From contig JBJDXI010000157.1 in NCBI GenBank assembly GCA_051866595.1, positions 1 through 35,313 of the forward strand: DNA of 35,313 bases, given 5' to 3'. This document shows, one piece after another, positions 1 through 8,032 of the stretch (positions within the stretch are counted from its first letter, which is position 1; the number at the start of each line of letters is the position of its first letter). Below the pieces are notes generated by a model. That model saw only the letters and a program-made list of their open reading frames with translations. It made no database searches and was not told the origin of the DNA. This DNA is from UBA7702 sp051866595 (GTDB lineage Bacteria; Bacillota; Dehalobacteriia; UBA7702). A program made the position numbers and the translations under genes.

Positions 1-60
1 AAAAATACCGCCGACGACAAGGCCGGCGTCAATAAACGGGATACCACCGAAGCCGAATAA
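1..60 (+). CDS. C-terminal tail of an upstream gene (partial)
   Basis: Frame 1 is open from the window edge to a TAA at 58-60. It gives a charged, low-complexity end of 19 residues (finishing DTTEAE). It lies 125 bp upstream of ftsZ on the same strand, where many Bacillota carry ftsA or another division gene, but the fragment is too short to name. It could be chance open frame. Confidence 0.4.
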   Translation, partial: KNTADDKAGVNKRDTTEAE

Positions 61-185
61 TTTCAGAAAAAATTTAATAAAGCAGGAAGGTTTTACGATT
101 TTTTTGTAGAATAGTGAATAAGGACATTTATATTTTTGGATATTAATATAAAAAGTTTCAGATAGAAAACGGGAGGAAAAATTGC

Positions 186-1247
186 ATGGCACTGGAATTC
201 GAAGACATGGAATACGAACAGTTTGCTAAAATCAGAGTCGTTGGCGTCGGCGGCGGCGGTAACAACTCCATTGATCACATGGTGGCGAACAAAGTAAATG
301 GTGTGGACTTTGTTGCGGTAAACACCGATGTGCAGGCCTTGAAGAAATCGACGGCCAACGATAAATTACAGATCGGAACGAAACTGACCAAAGGTCTCGG
401 CTCCGGCGGCAACCCTGAAATGGGGCGTAAATCCGCTGAAGAAAGCCGGGAAGATTTAAAAGAAATTTTAAGCGGTTCGGATATGGTATTTGTTACCGCC
501 GGCATGGGCGGCGGCACCGGTACCGGCGCGGCTCCCATCGTTGCCAACGTGGCCAAGGAAATGGGCGCTCTTACCGTCGGTGTTGTGACCCGTCCCTTCA
601 GCTTTGAAGGCAGACGTCGGGCTCAGCAGGCTGAATACGGTATTTCGGAACTGAAAGAACAGGTGGATGCGTTAATTACCATCCCCAATGATAAATTATT
701 GCAGATTGTGGATAATCGTACGCCGATGACCGATGCTTTCGCCATCGTCAACGACGTTCTCCATCAGGGGATTCAGAGTATTACGGACCTGATCAGTACC
801 CCGGCTCTGATTAACCTTGACTTTAACGATGTGAAATCCGTAATGAAAGACGCCGGCAGTGCGCTGATGGGCATCGGTGTGGCCAAAGGCGAAAACCGCG
901 CAGTGGATGCCGCGACGGCGGCAATTTCCAGCCCCTTGCTGGAATCCTCCATTGATGGCGCCCAGGGCGTAATTCTGAACATCACCGGCTGCAACAATTT
1001 GAGCTTGTTTGAAGTAAACGAAGCGGCGAAAATTGTGGAAGCGGCGGCGGATAAAGAAGCCAATATCATTTTCGGTGCGGCTATAGATCCTTCCCTTGAT
1101 GACGAAGTCCGCGTGATTGTGATTGCCACCGGCTTTGACAATGATAAAAAAGTGAAGGAAGAACCGAAAAAATCTTCTTCCGCCGGATCTTTTGACTTTG
1201 ATGTGGATGATCTTGATATTCCCGCGTTTCTCCGCAGAAAAGACTGA
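186..1247 (+). CDS. ftsZ: cell division protein FtsZ
   Basis: Tubulin-like GTPase that polymerises into the cytokinetic Z ring on the inner face of the membrane. The 353-residue protein has the N-terminal nucleotide-binding GGGGNN (about 22-27), the tubulin signature GGGTGTG (108-114) and the T7-loop catalytic segment NLDFNDV (210-216). A short acidic linker leads to a conserved C-terminal peptide ending DLDIPAFLRRKD, the docking site for FtsA/SepF-type tethers. The ATG at 186 follows a GGGAGGAAAA ribosome binding site. Length is at the short end for the family, as in other anaerobic Bacillota. An intrinsic terminator follows, so ftsZ ends its transcription unit. Identification is secure. Confidence 0.98.
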   Translation: MALEFEDMEYEQFAKIRVVGVGGGGNNSIDHMVANKVNGVDFVAVNTDVQALKKSTANDKLQIGTKLTKGLGSGGNPEMGRKSAEESREDLKEILSGSDMVFVTAGMGGGTGTGAAPIVANVAKEMGALTVGVVTRPFSFEGRRRAQQAEYGISELKEQVDALITIPNDKLLQIVDNRTPMTDAFAIVNDVLHQGIQSITDLISTPALINLDFNDVKSVMKDAGSALMGIGVAKGENRAVDAATAAISSPLLESSIDGAQGVILNITGCNNLSLFEVNEAAKIVEAAADKEANIIFGAAIDPSLDDEVRVIVIATGFDNDKKVKEEPKKSSSAGSFDFDVDDLDIPAFLRRKD

Positions 1248-1266
1248 TTTCCTCAGAATGAATAAA

Positions 1267-1296
1267 AACACCTTAGCATGAGCTAAGGTGTTTTTT
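1267..1296 (+). terminator. intrinsic terminator of ftsZ
   Basis: Perfect 11-bp stem (AACACCTTAGC, 4-nt loop, GCTAAGGTGTT) running into a T tract, 20 bp after the ftsZ stop. It separates ftsZ from the phage-like cluster. A weaker hairpin with a T tract (CGGGA...TCCCG, about 1350-1380) lies between it and the repressor stop. Confidence 0.92.
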
Positions 1297-1381
1297 GTGC
1301 TTGATTTCAGAAAAACAGATGGATTTTCGTTCTTTTTGCATGAGTTCGCGGGAAAGTTTTGTCCCGGGGCTTTTTTTTATT

Positions 1382-2005
1382 TTACAGTTTTCCGCGGAGC
1401 TCGACGACTTTACCGATGATGGAAACGGGAAGCGCGCAGATTTCATCGTTGCTGTAAAATACCGGTTCATACTCGGGGTTGAAAGGGATCAACATGATGC
1501 CTTTATCGCTTTTTTTGATCTTTTTGCAGGTGGCCTCAAAGCCATCGACCATGACAATGGCGATGTCGCCGGTATCGGCATCCTCCTGTTTGCGGACGAT
1601 GACGACATCGCCTTCCAGGATTCTTGGTTCCATGGAGCGGCCTTTGATCTGGAGACCGAAATATTCTCCGGTATTGATCCAATCGGCGGGGATTTCTTCG
1701 TAATCGATGATGTTTTCAATGGCTTCGATGGGAATTCCCGCGGCGACTTTGCCCAAAACCGGGATGGAAACGGCTTGTGTCGATTTTTTTTTCGTTCCTT
1801 TGGAAAGATCGGTGCCGGTGAGATCATCAAGATCGACCTGAAAAGCCTTGGCTAATTGAAGCAATACCGAAAGGGGAGGTTCGGCAATGCCTTTTTCCCA
1901 TTTTTGAATGGTGGTAAAAGATTTATACCCTAATTCACCGGCAAGGGCTTCCTGGGAGAGATGATGTTTCTTTCTTAAATAGCGAATATTTTCCGGAAGG
2001 TACAT
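1382..2005 (-). CDS. phage repressor, Xre HTH plus S24 (LexA/CI-type) autoprotease
   Basis: Master repressor of the adjacent phage-like cluster. Residues 1-60 form an Xre/Cro-CI helix-turn-helix; residues about 80-207 form an S24 peptidase domain. Visible elements are a probable Ala89-Gly90 cleavage site (VAAG), the nucleophile Ser124 in GRSMEP and a general-base lysine at 161 or 162 (ATCKK). Members of this family cleave themselves when RecA is activated, so the cluster should be SOS-inducible. It is transcribed leftward, divergent from the Cro-like gene at 2175, and the shared intergenic region carries its likely operators. The only other minus-strand candidate here is a dubious 33-codon ORF at the far right edge of the cluster. 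Confidence 0.93.
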   Translation of the reverse strand: MYLPENIRYLRKKHHLSQEALAGELGYKSFTTIQKWEKGIAEPPLSVLLQLAKAFQVDLDDLTGTDLSKGTKKKSTQAVSIPVLGKVAAGIPIEAIENIIDYEEIPADWINTGEYFGLQIKGRSMEPRILEGDVVIVRKQEDADTGDIAIVMVDGFEATCKKIKKSDKGIMLIPFNPEYEPVFYSNDEICALPVSIIGKVVELRGKL

Positions 2006-2037
2006 GAGAATGCCTCCTGTTGGGTTAAGTTACCGAT

Positions 2038-2066
2038 AGTGTAGCATGAAATAGAATGAAAATCAA
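2038..2066 (-). promoter_or_regulatory. repressor-maintenance promoter
   Basis: On the minus strand, -35 TTGATT (2061-2066) and -10 TACACT (2038-2043) are separated by exactly 17 bp, 33 bp upstream of the repressor start. The -35 box overlaps the half-site at 2063-2068, so the repressor probably regulates its own synthesis. Confidence 0.7.
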
Positions 2067-2081
2067 GTGATTATTTCAAGT
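2063..2081. promoter_or_regulatory. repressor/Cro operator, variant with half-sites in direct orientation
   Basis: TCAAGT, 7 bp, TCAAGT. It has the same half-site and spacing as the two palindromic operators at 2121 and 2379, but both halves point the same way. It lies over the repressor promoter. Confidence 0.65.
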
Positions 2082-2115
2082 TTCTGAAAAATGAGAATAA
2101 AATTCTAAAAATATA

Positions 2116-2144
2116 TTGACACTTGAATAAAAATCAAGTAATAT
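2116..2144 (+). promoter_or_regulatory. rightward early promoter with embedded operator
   Basis: Consensus -35 TTGACA (2116-2121), a 17-bp spacer and -10 TAATAT (2139-2144). The operator palindrome ACTTGA-N7-TCAAGT (2121-2139) fills the spacer, so bound repressor would block RNA polymerase directly. This promoter drives the Cro-like gene and plausibly the whole structural run. Confidence 0.85.
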
Positions 2145-2174
2145 AGGGGCGTCGAAAGGAAAGGAGCGATCCCC

Positions 2175-2378
2175 ATGAAAAAATATAAAGACAGTGCTTT
2201 GAAACGACTGAGATGTTCCAGACATCTTTCCCAAAAGAATGTCGCGGAGAAACTGGGAGTCTCGTTATACCGCTACCGCCGATGGGAACAGGATCTTGCC
2301 GCCGCGTCCTTTCATGACGCGGTTCTCTTATCCCGTTATTTCGGGGTACCTCTGCGCACTTTGTTTTTTTATGAATGA
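2175..2378 (+). CDS. Cro/CI-like Xre DNA-binding protein
   Basis: Single-domain 67-residue helix-turn-helix protein (LSQKNVAEKLGVSLYRYRRWE is the core). It is the first gene right of the divergent promoter and has a strong AAAGGAG site before the ATG. Position and size match lambdoid Cro, which opposes the repressor at shared operators, but that role is inferred from context. A further copy of the operator lies directly after its stop codon. Confidence 0.8.
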   Translation: MKKYKDSALKRLRCSRHLSQKNVAEKLGVSLYRYRRWEQDLAAASFHDAVLLSRYFGVPLRTLFFYE

Positions 2379-2397
2379 ACTTGAAAAATAATCAAGT
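2379..2397. promoter_or_regulatory. repressor/Cro operator palindrome, promoter-distal
   Basis: ACTTGA-N7-TCAAGT, with the same half-sites, orientation and spacing as the operator inside the early promoter. It is immediately followed by the AAGGAGG ribosome binding site of the next gene. It may act as a roadblock or looping site. Confidence 0.7.
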
Positions 2398-2408
2398 AAG
2401 GAGGAACT

Positions 2409-2729
2409 ATGAATTTGCCGGTATACGAAAATATCGTCGCTTTGGGGCGGCGTTTTGGTTACTCGATGAAAGATATTGCCGACGCGATGGATGTGAGTCT
2501 GGGTACACTGTATCACCGAAGAAAAGACCCCGATGGTTTTACTTTGAGGGAGTTAAAAGCATTCGCCGCGAAAACCGGCATCTCTGTGGGAGAACTGTTG
2601 ACGGAAGACCGGGAAAAAGTAAATACCGGTGTTTCTCCGGAGGGTGGATGCCGCGGCTGTGGGAAAGAGATGCCTTTGGGTGGCTGTGGATGCCGGAGAA
2701 AAGAGGGAAAACGTCATGATGATTTATGA
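2409..2729 (+). CDS. small phage regulator with helix-turn-helix and Cys-rich tail
   Basis: 106-residue protein. The first 65 residues look like a helix-turn-helix (MKDIADAMDVSLGTLYHRR), followed by a glycine/cysteine-rich tail with four cysteines (CRGCGKEM...GGCGC) that could bind one zinc. ATG 2409 follows AAGGAGG. The gene sits between the Cro-like gene and the packaging genes, where lambdoid phages keep late regulators; no specific function can be assigned. Its 3' end overlaps the next gene by 14 bp. Confidence 0.7.
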   Translation: MNLPVYENIVALGRRFGYSMKDIADAMDVSLGTLYHRRKDPDGFTLRELKAFAAKTGISVGELLTEDREKVNTGVSPEGGCRGCGKEMPLGGCGCRRKEGKRHDDL

Positions 2730-3045
2730 TTATATCACGCCGGAGGGGAGAGAGCTGAAACCGAGCCGGAGAAAACTGCCCAAGGCGGAAATGACGGTAC
2801 GGTTTCTCACGGAAGAAGAACGGAAAGCTTATGGCTGTGACAAAATCATCGTAGTGAAAAAACGCTGTACCCATTGTCATGAAGTGAAATCCGATTACGC
2901 TTTTTCCCCGAATCCCATGAGAGAAGATGGTTTGTCCTCCTGGTGCCGGAAATGCGCCGAAGAGGAACGAAGGCGGCGGGAAGAAAAACGGAGCAGCATC
3001 TTTTGTGAAGCGGAATCGGACAGAGGGGTTGGATCATCATTCTGA
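2716..3045 (+). CDS. zinc-finger protein of unknown function upstream of terminase
   Basis: 109-residue protein starting at the first of two adjacent ATGs behind GAGGG; upstream in-frame starts lack a ribosome binding site. Residues about 52-83 hold two CxxC pairs (CTHCHEVKSDY... and WCRKCAEEE), a treble-clef or zinc-ribbon fold like that of HNH-associated phage proteins. However, I see no HNH catalytic histidines. The basic, Arg/Glu-rich end could be a helix. It occupies the place of a small terminase subunit, so a DNA-recognition role in packaging is possible but unproven. Confidence 0.65.
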   Translation: MMIYDYITPEGRELKPSRRKLPKAEMTVRFLTEEERKAYGCDKIIVVKKRCTHCHEVKSDYAFSPNPMREDGLSSWCRKCAEEERRRREEKRSSIFCEAESDRGVGSSF

Positions 3046-3074
3046 TGTCCGGTATAAAGAAGAAAGGAGCGCCG

Positions 3075-4598
3075 ATGAAGCGGCGGGAGGATTTGTTGGA
3101 AAAGAACGGTACATCAATGAAAAAGCAATATTTGACGGAAACCAGCAACGAGACCTTTTTGCCGCTGTTTGAGGATACTTCCCGCTATCTGGTGCTGAAA
3201 GGGGGCGGGGGTAGTGGAAAATCTGTTTTTGCCGGGCGAAAAATTCTGGAACGGGCGGTTTATGAGGGAAACCATCGTTTTCTGGTCTGCCGCAAGGTCG
3301 GCCGTACGCTGCGGAACAGCTGCTTTCAACAGCTGATCGGGGAAATAAGGGAGCATTATTCCGAGGTAAAATTCAAAGCCAATCATACGGATATGCGCAT
3401 TACGTTTCCGGACGCTAAAAGTGAAATTCTCTTTTCCGGTCTGGATGATGTGGAAAAATTGAAATCCATCTACAATATTACAGGGATTTGGATTGAGGAA
3501 GCCAGTGAGCTTCTGGAAAGTGACTTCAATCAGCTGGATATCCGTCTCCGGGGGGAGACCGAACACTATAAGCAGATTATCCTGACATTTAATCCTGTGA
3601 ATATTTTGCACTGGCTGAAAAAGCGTTTTTTTGACACAGTGCCGGAAAACGCTACCGTTCATGAAAGCACCTATCATGATAACCGTTTTCTGGACGAAGA
3701 AGCCAAAAAAGTCCTGGAAGGATTCAGGCTGACGGATTCTTACTATTACGCCGTTTACTGTCTCGGTCAATGGGGCGTGACGGGTAAGACGGTTTTTCCC
3801 TCCGGATTGGTGACGGAACGTCTTCAGACTCTGGAACCACCCCGGCGTGTCGGTTTCTTTGAATATGACTATGACGGACGTACCATTGAGAATATCCGCT
3901 TTGTGGAAGAAGAAAACGGGCCGGTACAGATTTTTGCCGAGCCAGAACCCGGACGGCCGTATGTGATCGGCGGTGACCCAGCGGGAGAAGGTTCGGACCG
4001 CTTTGTTTTACAGTGTGTAGATAACATCTCTCTTCAGCAGGCGGCCTCTTTCCGTCAGCGGAAGATTGATGAAGATCTCTATGCTCATCAGGCATTTTGT
4101 TTGGGAAAATATTTCAATAACGCCCTTATCGCCATTGAGACCAACTGGAGCACCTTCCCAGTTCTGGAATTGGAGCGCCTTCGCTACCCGCGGCAGTATC
4201 TTCGGGAAACCATTGATCACTATACCCACGCGGTACGGTCTTCTTTTGGTTTTCGTACGGATATGAAAACCCGGCCGGTGATTATCGCCAACCTGATCAA
4301 AGCGGTGAGGGAAGATGTTTCCATCCTCCATGACCGGAGTACTTTAGAGGAAATGCTGACTTTTGTCCGTAACGAATCGATGCGTCCCGAAGCCGAAGCC
4401 GGCGCTCATGATGACTGTATTATGGCTTTGGCCATCGCTCTATTTGCCCGTTCCCAGCAGAGGACTTATGTGGAACCGGCCCGGAAAGTGGTTTGGACGG
4501 ATGATATGTGGGAGGACTATGAGAACGGAGGAAAACAGGATCGGGAAGAAATGATGAAGCGATGGGGACGCCCGGATTACGGAGAAAGGAAAGGTTGA
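3075..4598 (+). CDS. phage terminase large subunit (PBSX type)
   Basis: ATPase/nuclease motor that packages DNA into the prohead. The start at 3075 is chosen for its AAAGGAG site; the longer ATG at 3045 has none. In the 507-residue product, Walker A GGGGSGKS is at 43-50, Walker B IWIEEA at 138-143 and the coupling motif TFNP at 171-174. The RNase-H-like nuclease acids are Asp301 (GGDPAGEG), Glu355 (AIETNW) and Asp446/447 (AHDD). All motifs look intact, so the motor should be functional. The portal gene follows 7 bp downstream. Confidence 0.95.
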   Translation: MKRREDLLEKNGTSMKKQYLTETSNETFLPLFEDTSRYLVLKGGGGSGKSVFAGRKILERAVYEGNHRFLVCRKVGRTLRNSCFQQLIGEIREHYSEVKFKANHTDMRITFPDAKSEILFSGLDDVEKLKSIYNITGIWIEEASELLESDFNQLDIRLRGETEHYKQIILTFNPVNILHWLKKRFFDTVPENATVHESTYHDNRFLDEEAKKVLEGFRLTDSYYYAVYCLGQWGVTGKTVFPSGLVTERLQTLEPPRRVGFFEYDYDGRTIENIRFVEEENGPVQIFAEPEPGRPYVIGGDPAGEGSDRFVLQCVDNISLQQAASFRQRKIDEDLYAHQAFCLGKYFNNALIAIETNWSTFPVLELERLRYPRQYLRETIDHYTHAVRSSFGFRTDMKTRPVIIANLIKAVREDVSILHDRSTLEEMLTFVRNESMRPEAEAGAHDDCIMALAIALFARSQQRTYVEPARKVVWTDDMWEDYENGGKQDREEMMKRWGRPDYGERKG

Positions 4599-4605
4599 AT
4601 CGGAA

Positions 4606-6630
4606 ATGAAAAGAAAAAAATCGACGGCGGAAAAGAAACTGAAAATGTGGCAGGAGCGGCTGGAAGAGAACCAGCAGGCCTATGATGTGTTCGCGGATTC
4701 CTTTGACCGAAGGGAATCGTTATTCCGGGGCTGTCGTGACACGTCTCCCTGTACCGACGGTGACAAACAGAAAAAGGCGTATCATGTGCGGAATATCGTA
4801 TCGGAGCTGATTGAATCCCAGGTGGATGCCAATATCCCGGCACCGAAAGTAACGCCCCGGCGCAAAAAAGACGAGCGCCTGGCGAAAATCATTGAGGATA
4901 TGCTCCGGGATGAACTGGATCGGATTCCTTTTGAGACGCTGAATGACATGATGGAACGTACCGTTCCGATTCAAGGCGGTTCCTACTTTTTACTGGAGTG
5001 GGACAATACGCTGCGTACACATGAAACGGTGGGAGAAATGACGGTTTCGGTACTCCATCCCAAGCAGGTGGTACCCCAGGACGGCGTCTATACGGCGGTG
5101 GAGGATATGGATTACATTATTCTGAAACTGCCGCAGACAAAAGAAACCATTCTGCGTCGGTATAAAGTGGATGTTTCCGAAGAGGAAGAGAATGAGCCTG
5201 GCGTGAAAGGGAGCGGCGATGAAAGTCGAGCGGATGGCTTGGTAACCCAGTACATTGCCTATTACCGCAATAAAGCCGGGGGAATCGGTCTCTTTTCCTG
5301 GGTGAATGATTTCATTTTAGAAGATCTTGAAGATTATCAGGCCCGGCGTTTGCGGCAATGCTCCCGTTGCGGCGCGCCGGAACCCCTTGGCGGTGAAATT
5401 CTGGAACAGAGTTCCCGTGACGGTTGTCATCCCACGGAGGTGCGCGGAGATACGCGGTGGATGGAAACTTTTGACGGGAAAACGGAGCTTCCTCTCAGAT
5501 CGGAGCCGAAAAAAAGCGGCTATGCCTGTTGTCCCTACTGCGGCGGTGATGTTTTTGAGGAACGGGAAAATGCTTTTGAGGAAATATGGACACCTTTTTG
5601 TTCTTCTCACGGGGTGCAGATTCCCGGCGCGTCGATGAAAGAGCGAAAAACAGGCTTATACGGTGAGGATGGTGCTCCCGAAGTGGAAAACGTATGGGTA
5701 CCGACGCGGATCCCATTTTATAAACCAAATATTTATCCCGTGATTTTACAGAAAAGCGTTTCTGTTTTCGGACAGCTTTTAGGTGACAGCGACGTGGATA
5801 AGATTACGGATCAGCAGAATACTTCCAATCGTCTGGCGGCGAAAATCCTGGATAAGCTGTTGAAGGCCGGCTCTTTCGCGACGCTGCCGGTGGACGCTAT
5901 GATCCGTACGGATAATGAGGATATGAAATATATCCGATTGGAGAATCCCGCCGATAAAGCGATGATCGATGTCTTTGACATGGAAGGCAACGTTCAGCAG
6001 GATCTGGCGTTGTACAGCATGGTTTACGAAGAGGCCCGCAATATTATCGGGATTACCGACAGCTATCAGGGACGAAAAGATTCCACGGCAACCAGTGGGA
6101 AGGCCAAGGAATTTTCCGCCGCTCAGGCCGCTGGCCGTCTGGAAAGCAAGCGGGTTATGAAAAATGCGGCTTATGCCCAGCTTTTTGAGGCGATGTTTAA
6201 ATTCAAGCTGGCTTATGCCGATGAGCCGAGAACGGTAACCAGCCGCAACCTCAACGGTGATTTACAGTATGACGCTTTTGACCGCTATGATTTTCTGGAA
6301 CAGGATGAAAGCGGTGAATGGTATTGGAATGATCAGTTTATATTTTCCTGTGATACTTCGGCTTCTCTTGCCGTAAACAGAGAAGCGATGTGGCAGGAAA
6401 CGCGCATGAATTTGCAGCAGGGCGCCTTTGGCGATCCGGCGGCATTGGATACTTTGATCCTGTTTTGGAGTAAAATGGCGGAACTTCACTATCCCTGCGC
6501 GGAAGAGACAAAACGCTATTTACAGGAAAAGCAGGAGAAAGAAAAAATTCAGCGGACAATGGCGGAGATCACCGGAACGGAGCCGACGGTGAACACAGGC
6601 TCTTTCGGCTCCTCCATGGGGAACCGCTGA
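4606..6630 (+). CDS. phage portal protein with internal zinc-ribbon insertion
   Basis: 674-residue dodecameric portal through which DNA enters and leaves the capsid. It is assigned by position directly after terminase, by size, and by the portal-like core (helical N-terminus, VVPQDG...MDYIILKL wing, then the DKITDQQNTSNRL stem/crown region). About residues 250-335 hold an insertion with paired cysteines (CSRCG near 251, CCPYCGG near 307 and a later FCSSHG), suggesting one or two zinc ribbons. The C-terminal part (STATSGKAKEFSAAQAAGR) is typical of portal barrels. The insertion is unusual for this family. Confidence 0.88.
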   Translation: MKRKKSTAEKKLKMWQERLEENQQAYDVFADSFDRRESLFRGCRDTSPCTDGDKQKKAYHVRNIVSELIESQVDANIPAPKVTPRRKKDERLAKIIEDMLRDELDRIPFETLNDMMERTVPIQGGSYFLLEWDNTLRTHETVGEMTVSVLHPKQVVPQDGVYTAVEDMDYIILKLPQTKETILRRYKVDVSEEEENEPGVKGSGDESRADGLVTQYIAYYRNKAGGIGLFSWVNDFILEDLEDYQARRLRQCSRCGAPEPLGGEILEQSSRDGCHPTEVRGDTRWMETFDGKTELPLRSEPKKSGYACCPYCGGDVFEERENAFEEIWTPFCSSHGVQIPGASMKERKTGLYGEDGAPEVENVWVPTRIPFYKPNIYPVILQKSVSVFGQLLGDSDVDKITDQQNTSNRLAAKILDKLLKAGSFATLPVDAMIRTDNEDMKYIRLENPADKAMIDVFDMEGNVQQDLALYSMVYEEARNIIGITDSYQGRKDSTATSGKAKEFSAAQAAGRLESKRVMKNAAYAQLFEAMFKFKLAYADEPRTVTSRNLNGDLQYDAFDRYDFLEQDESGEWYWNDQFIFSCDTSASLAVNREAMWQETRMNLQQGAFGDPAALDTLILFWSKMAELHYPCAEETKRYLQEKQEKEKIQRTMAEITGTEPTVNTGSFGSSMGNR

Positions 6631-6655
6631 GGTTTGACGGAAAGGGGGTGTAAAC

Positions 6656-6790
6656 ATGAAAAAAGGGAAGAGTAGTTACGGCTATGCCGGACGTATCGGC
6701 AATGCCGGTTCTCAGAAGGTTGAAGCGCCTTTTGCGCAAAAATCTTCGGCAAAAGGCACTGTGACCAAACCGAAGAAAGAGAAAGAATGA
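6656..6790 (+). CDS. small basic phage protein, hypothetical
   Basis: 44-residue, lysine- and glycine-rich polypeptide (MKKGKSSYGYAGRIGNAG..., ending KPKKEKE). It has a strong AAAGGGGGTG ribosome binding site and lies between portal and scaffold. Short basic proteins in this place occur in related capsid operons, but no function is recognised. Confidence 0.6.
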   Translation: MKKGKSSYGYAGRIGNAGSQKVEAPFAQKSSAKGTVTKPKKEKE

Positions 6791-6829
6791 AGAAAGACAG
6801 AATGATGGTGAAAAGGAGGAAAGAGTACA

Positions 6830-7600
6830 TTGGCAGAACCGAATTTCTCGGATGTTTTTGAAGAGGAAAGTTTGGCGGAAGATTCTTTGGCGGAATCTCA
6901 ACGCATTGCTCTTGAAAATGAAACAAAAGACCGGGCGGCGGAAAATACGGAAGTACAGAATCCGGAGAAGGTTGAGGATGTTTCCGTTCTTACCGGGTCG
7001 GCAGAGGCGGCGCGCAAGGAAGCGCAGGATGCCGCTGAAAAGGAAATGGATGAATTGTTCCGTGACGCGGGGATGGTGAATCCCTATACCAATGAGGCGA
7101 TCCGTTCAAAAGCCGATTTTTTGGCCTGGAAAAAGCGTTATCAGGAGGACAGTGCCGCGGCGGAGAAAAAGAATTTTAATGCTCCCGGGGAACATGGTGA
7201 GCTCCAGGGCGAGACGCGGAAACGGGTGGAACAGAAGGTTCAACGGGAGCTGGAAAAGATCCGTCGCTGGGATGACGGCGTTCAGAGTCTGGAGGATATT
7301 GCAGACAGTGAGAACTTCGCCGCGATTTACGGGAAAGTGATGCGGGGATATGATCTTTCCGACGCCGTTTATCTGGCCAACGCGGAGAAATATCAGCGCC
7401 GGGCGGCGGAACGTGCCGAACAGACAGCGATAAACCGTTTGCGAAGCAAGGAACATCTGGTTGGCGTCGGCCCCCGGGGTGGCGGGGAAACCGTTGTTCC
7501 CCGTGATGTGATGGCTGAATTTAAACGCCTGATGCCCAAAGCCAGCGGAGAGGAAATCCGAAAATTCTACCGCAGGGATCAGGCTCATTTGAAAAAATAA
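6830..7600 (+). CDS. capsid scaffolding protein (probable)
   Basis: 256 residues, TTG start preceded by AAAGGAGG. The sequence is strongly acidic and rich in Glu, Ala, Lys and Gln in its first two thirds, predicting extended helix or coiled coil. The C-terminus is more basic (KASGEEIRKFYRRDQAHLKK). That layout, plus its place between portal and major capsid protein, is characteristic of phage scaffolds, whose basic tail docks on capsid subunits. There is no protease motif, so it is probably not a fused protease-scaffold. Confidence 0.8.
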   Translation: MAEPNFSDVFEEESLAEDSLAESQRIALENETKDRAAENTEVQNPEKVEDVSVLTGSAEAARKEAQDAAEKEMDELFRDAGMVNPYTNEAIRSKADFLAWKKRYQEDSAAAEKKNFNAPGEHGELQGETRKRVEQKVQRELEKIRRWDDGVQSLEDIADSENFAAIYGKVMRGYDLSDAVYLANAEKYQRRAAERAEQTAINRLRSKEHLVGVGPRGGGETVVPRDVMAEFKRLMPKASGEEIRKFYRRDQAHLKK

Positions 7601-7615
7601 GAAAGGATGATACAT

Positions 7616-8011
7616 ATGGCATTTCGTTTATATAGTACCGATGACGGCAGAGTACCCGCGTGGGAGTATCTTCCCTGTGAGGCTCTGCGTCCCAGAGCGG
7701 GACTTTGTTTGAATCTGGATTCTGCCAGCGGCCAGCTGGAGGTTTCGAAAACGCCGGGTTACGTTTGTATGAGGGAGGAAGAGGCCACCGTGGCCGCAGG
7801 TACATTGATTCCCGTGGTAAAAATTCAGAAAGATCAGATCTGGGAATCGGAATTGGACGGTGCGACAACGCTCGGTGCCGGCGCGGCGATTGATGTGGAT
7901 ACCACCGGTCTGTTTATCGATGGCGACGCTTCCACGGACAAAGTCTTTTTGTTGACGGCGGTGGAAAGTACCGACGCCGGCGCAACGGTACGCGGACGGT
8001 TTGTAAAATAA
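7616..8011 (+). CDS. head decoration protein (probable)
   Basis: 131-residue, all-beta-looking protein just upstream of the major capsid gene. It has the segments PGYVCMREEEATVAAGTLIPV and a glycine/alanine-rich stretch with repeated VDTTGLF-type strands. Size, composition and place match capsid-stabilising decoration proteins. The start is placed at the ATG at 7616, eight bases after GAAAGG; the ATG at 7607 lies inside that site. Confidence 0.75.
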   Translation: MAFRLYSTDDGRVPAWEYLPCEALRPRAGLCLNLDSASGQLEVSKTPGYVCMREEEATVAAGTLIPVVKIQKDQIWESELDGATTLGAGAAIDVDTTGLFIDGDASTDKVFLLTAVESTDAGATVRGRFVK

Positions 8012-8032
8012 GAAAGGAGATTTGAAATATCA

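Noticed and set aside
696..1271. 191-codon minus-strand ORF opposite ftsZ
   Set aside because: Antisense shadow of a strongly conserved gene. The predicted protein is Arg/His/Phe-rich without domains, and there is no ribosome binding site.
3045..3074. Upstream ATG (3045) as terminase start, overlapping the previous stop
   Set aside because: No Shine-Dalgarno at a useful distance, whereas the ATG at 3075 has AAAGGAG at ideal spacing and homology begins later.
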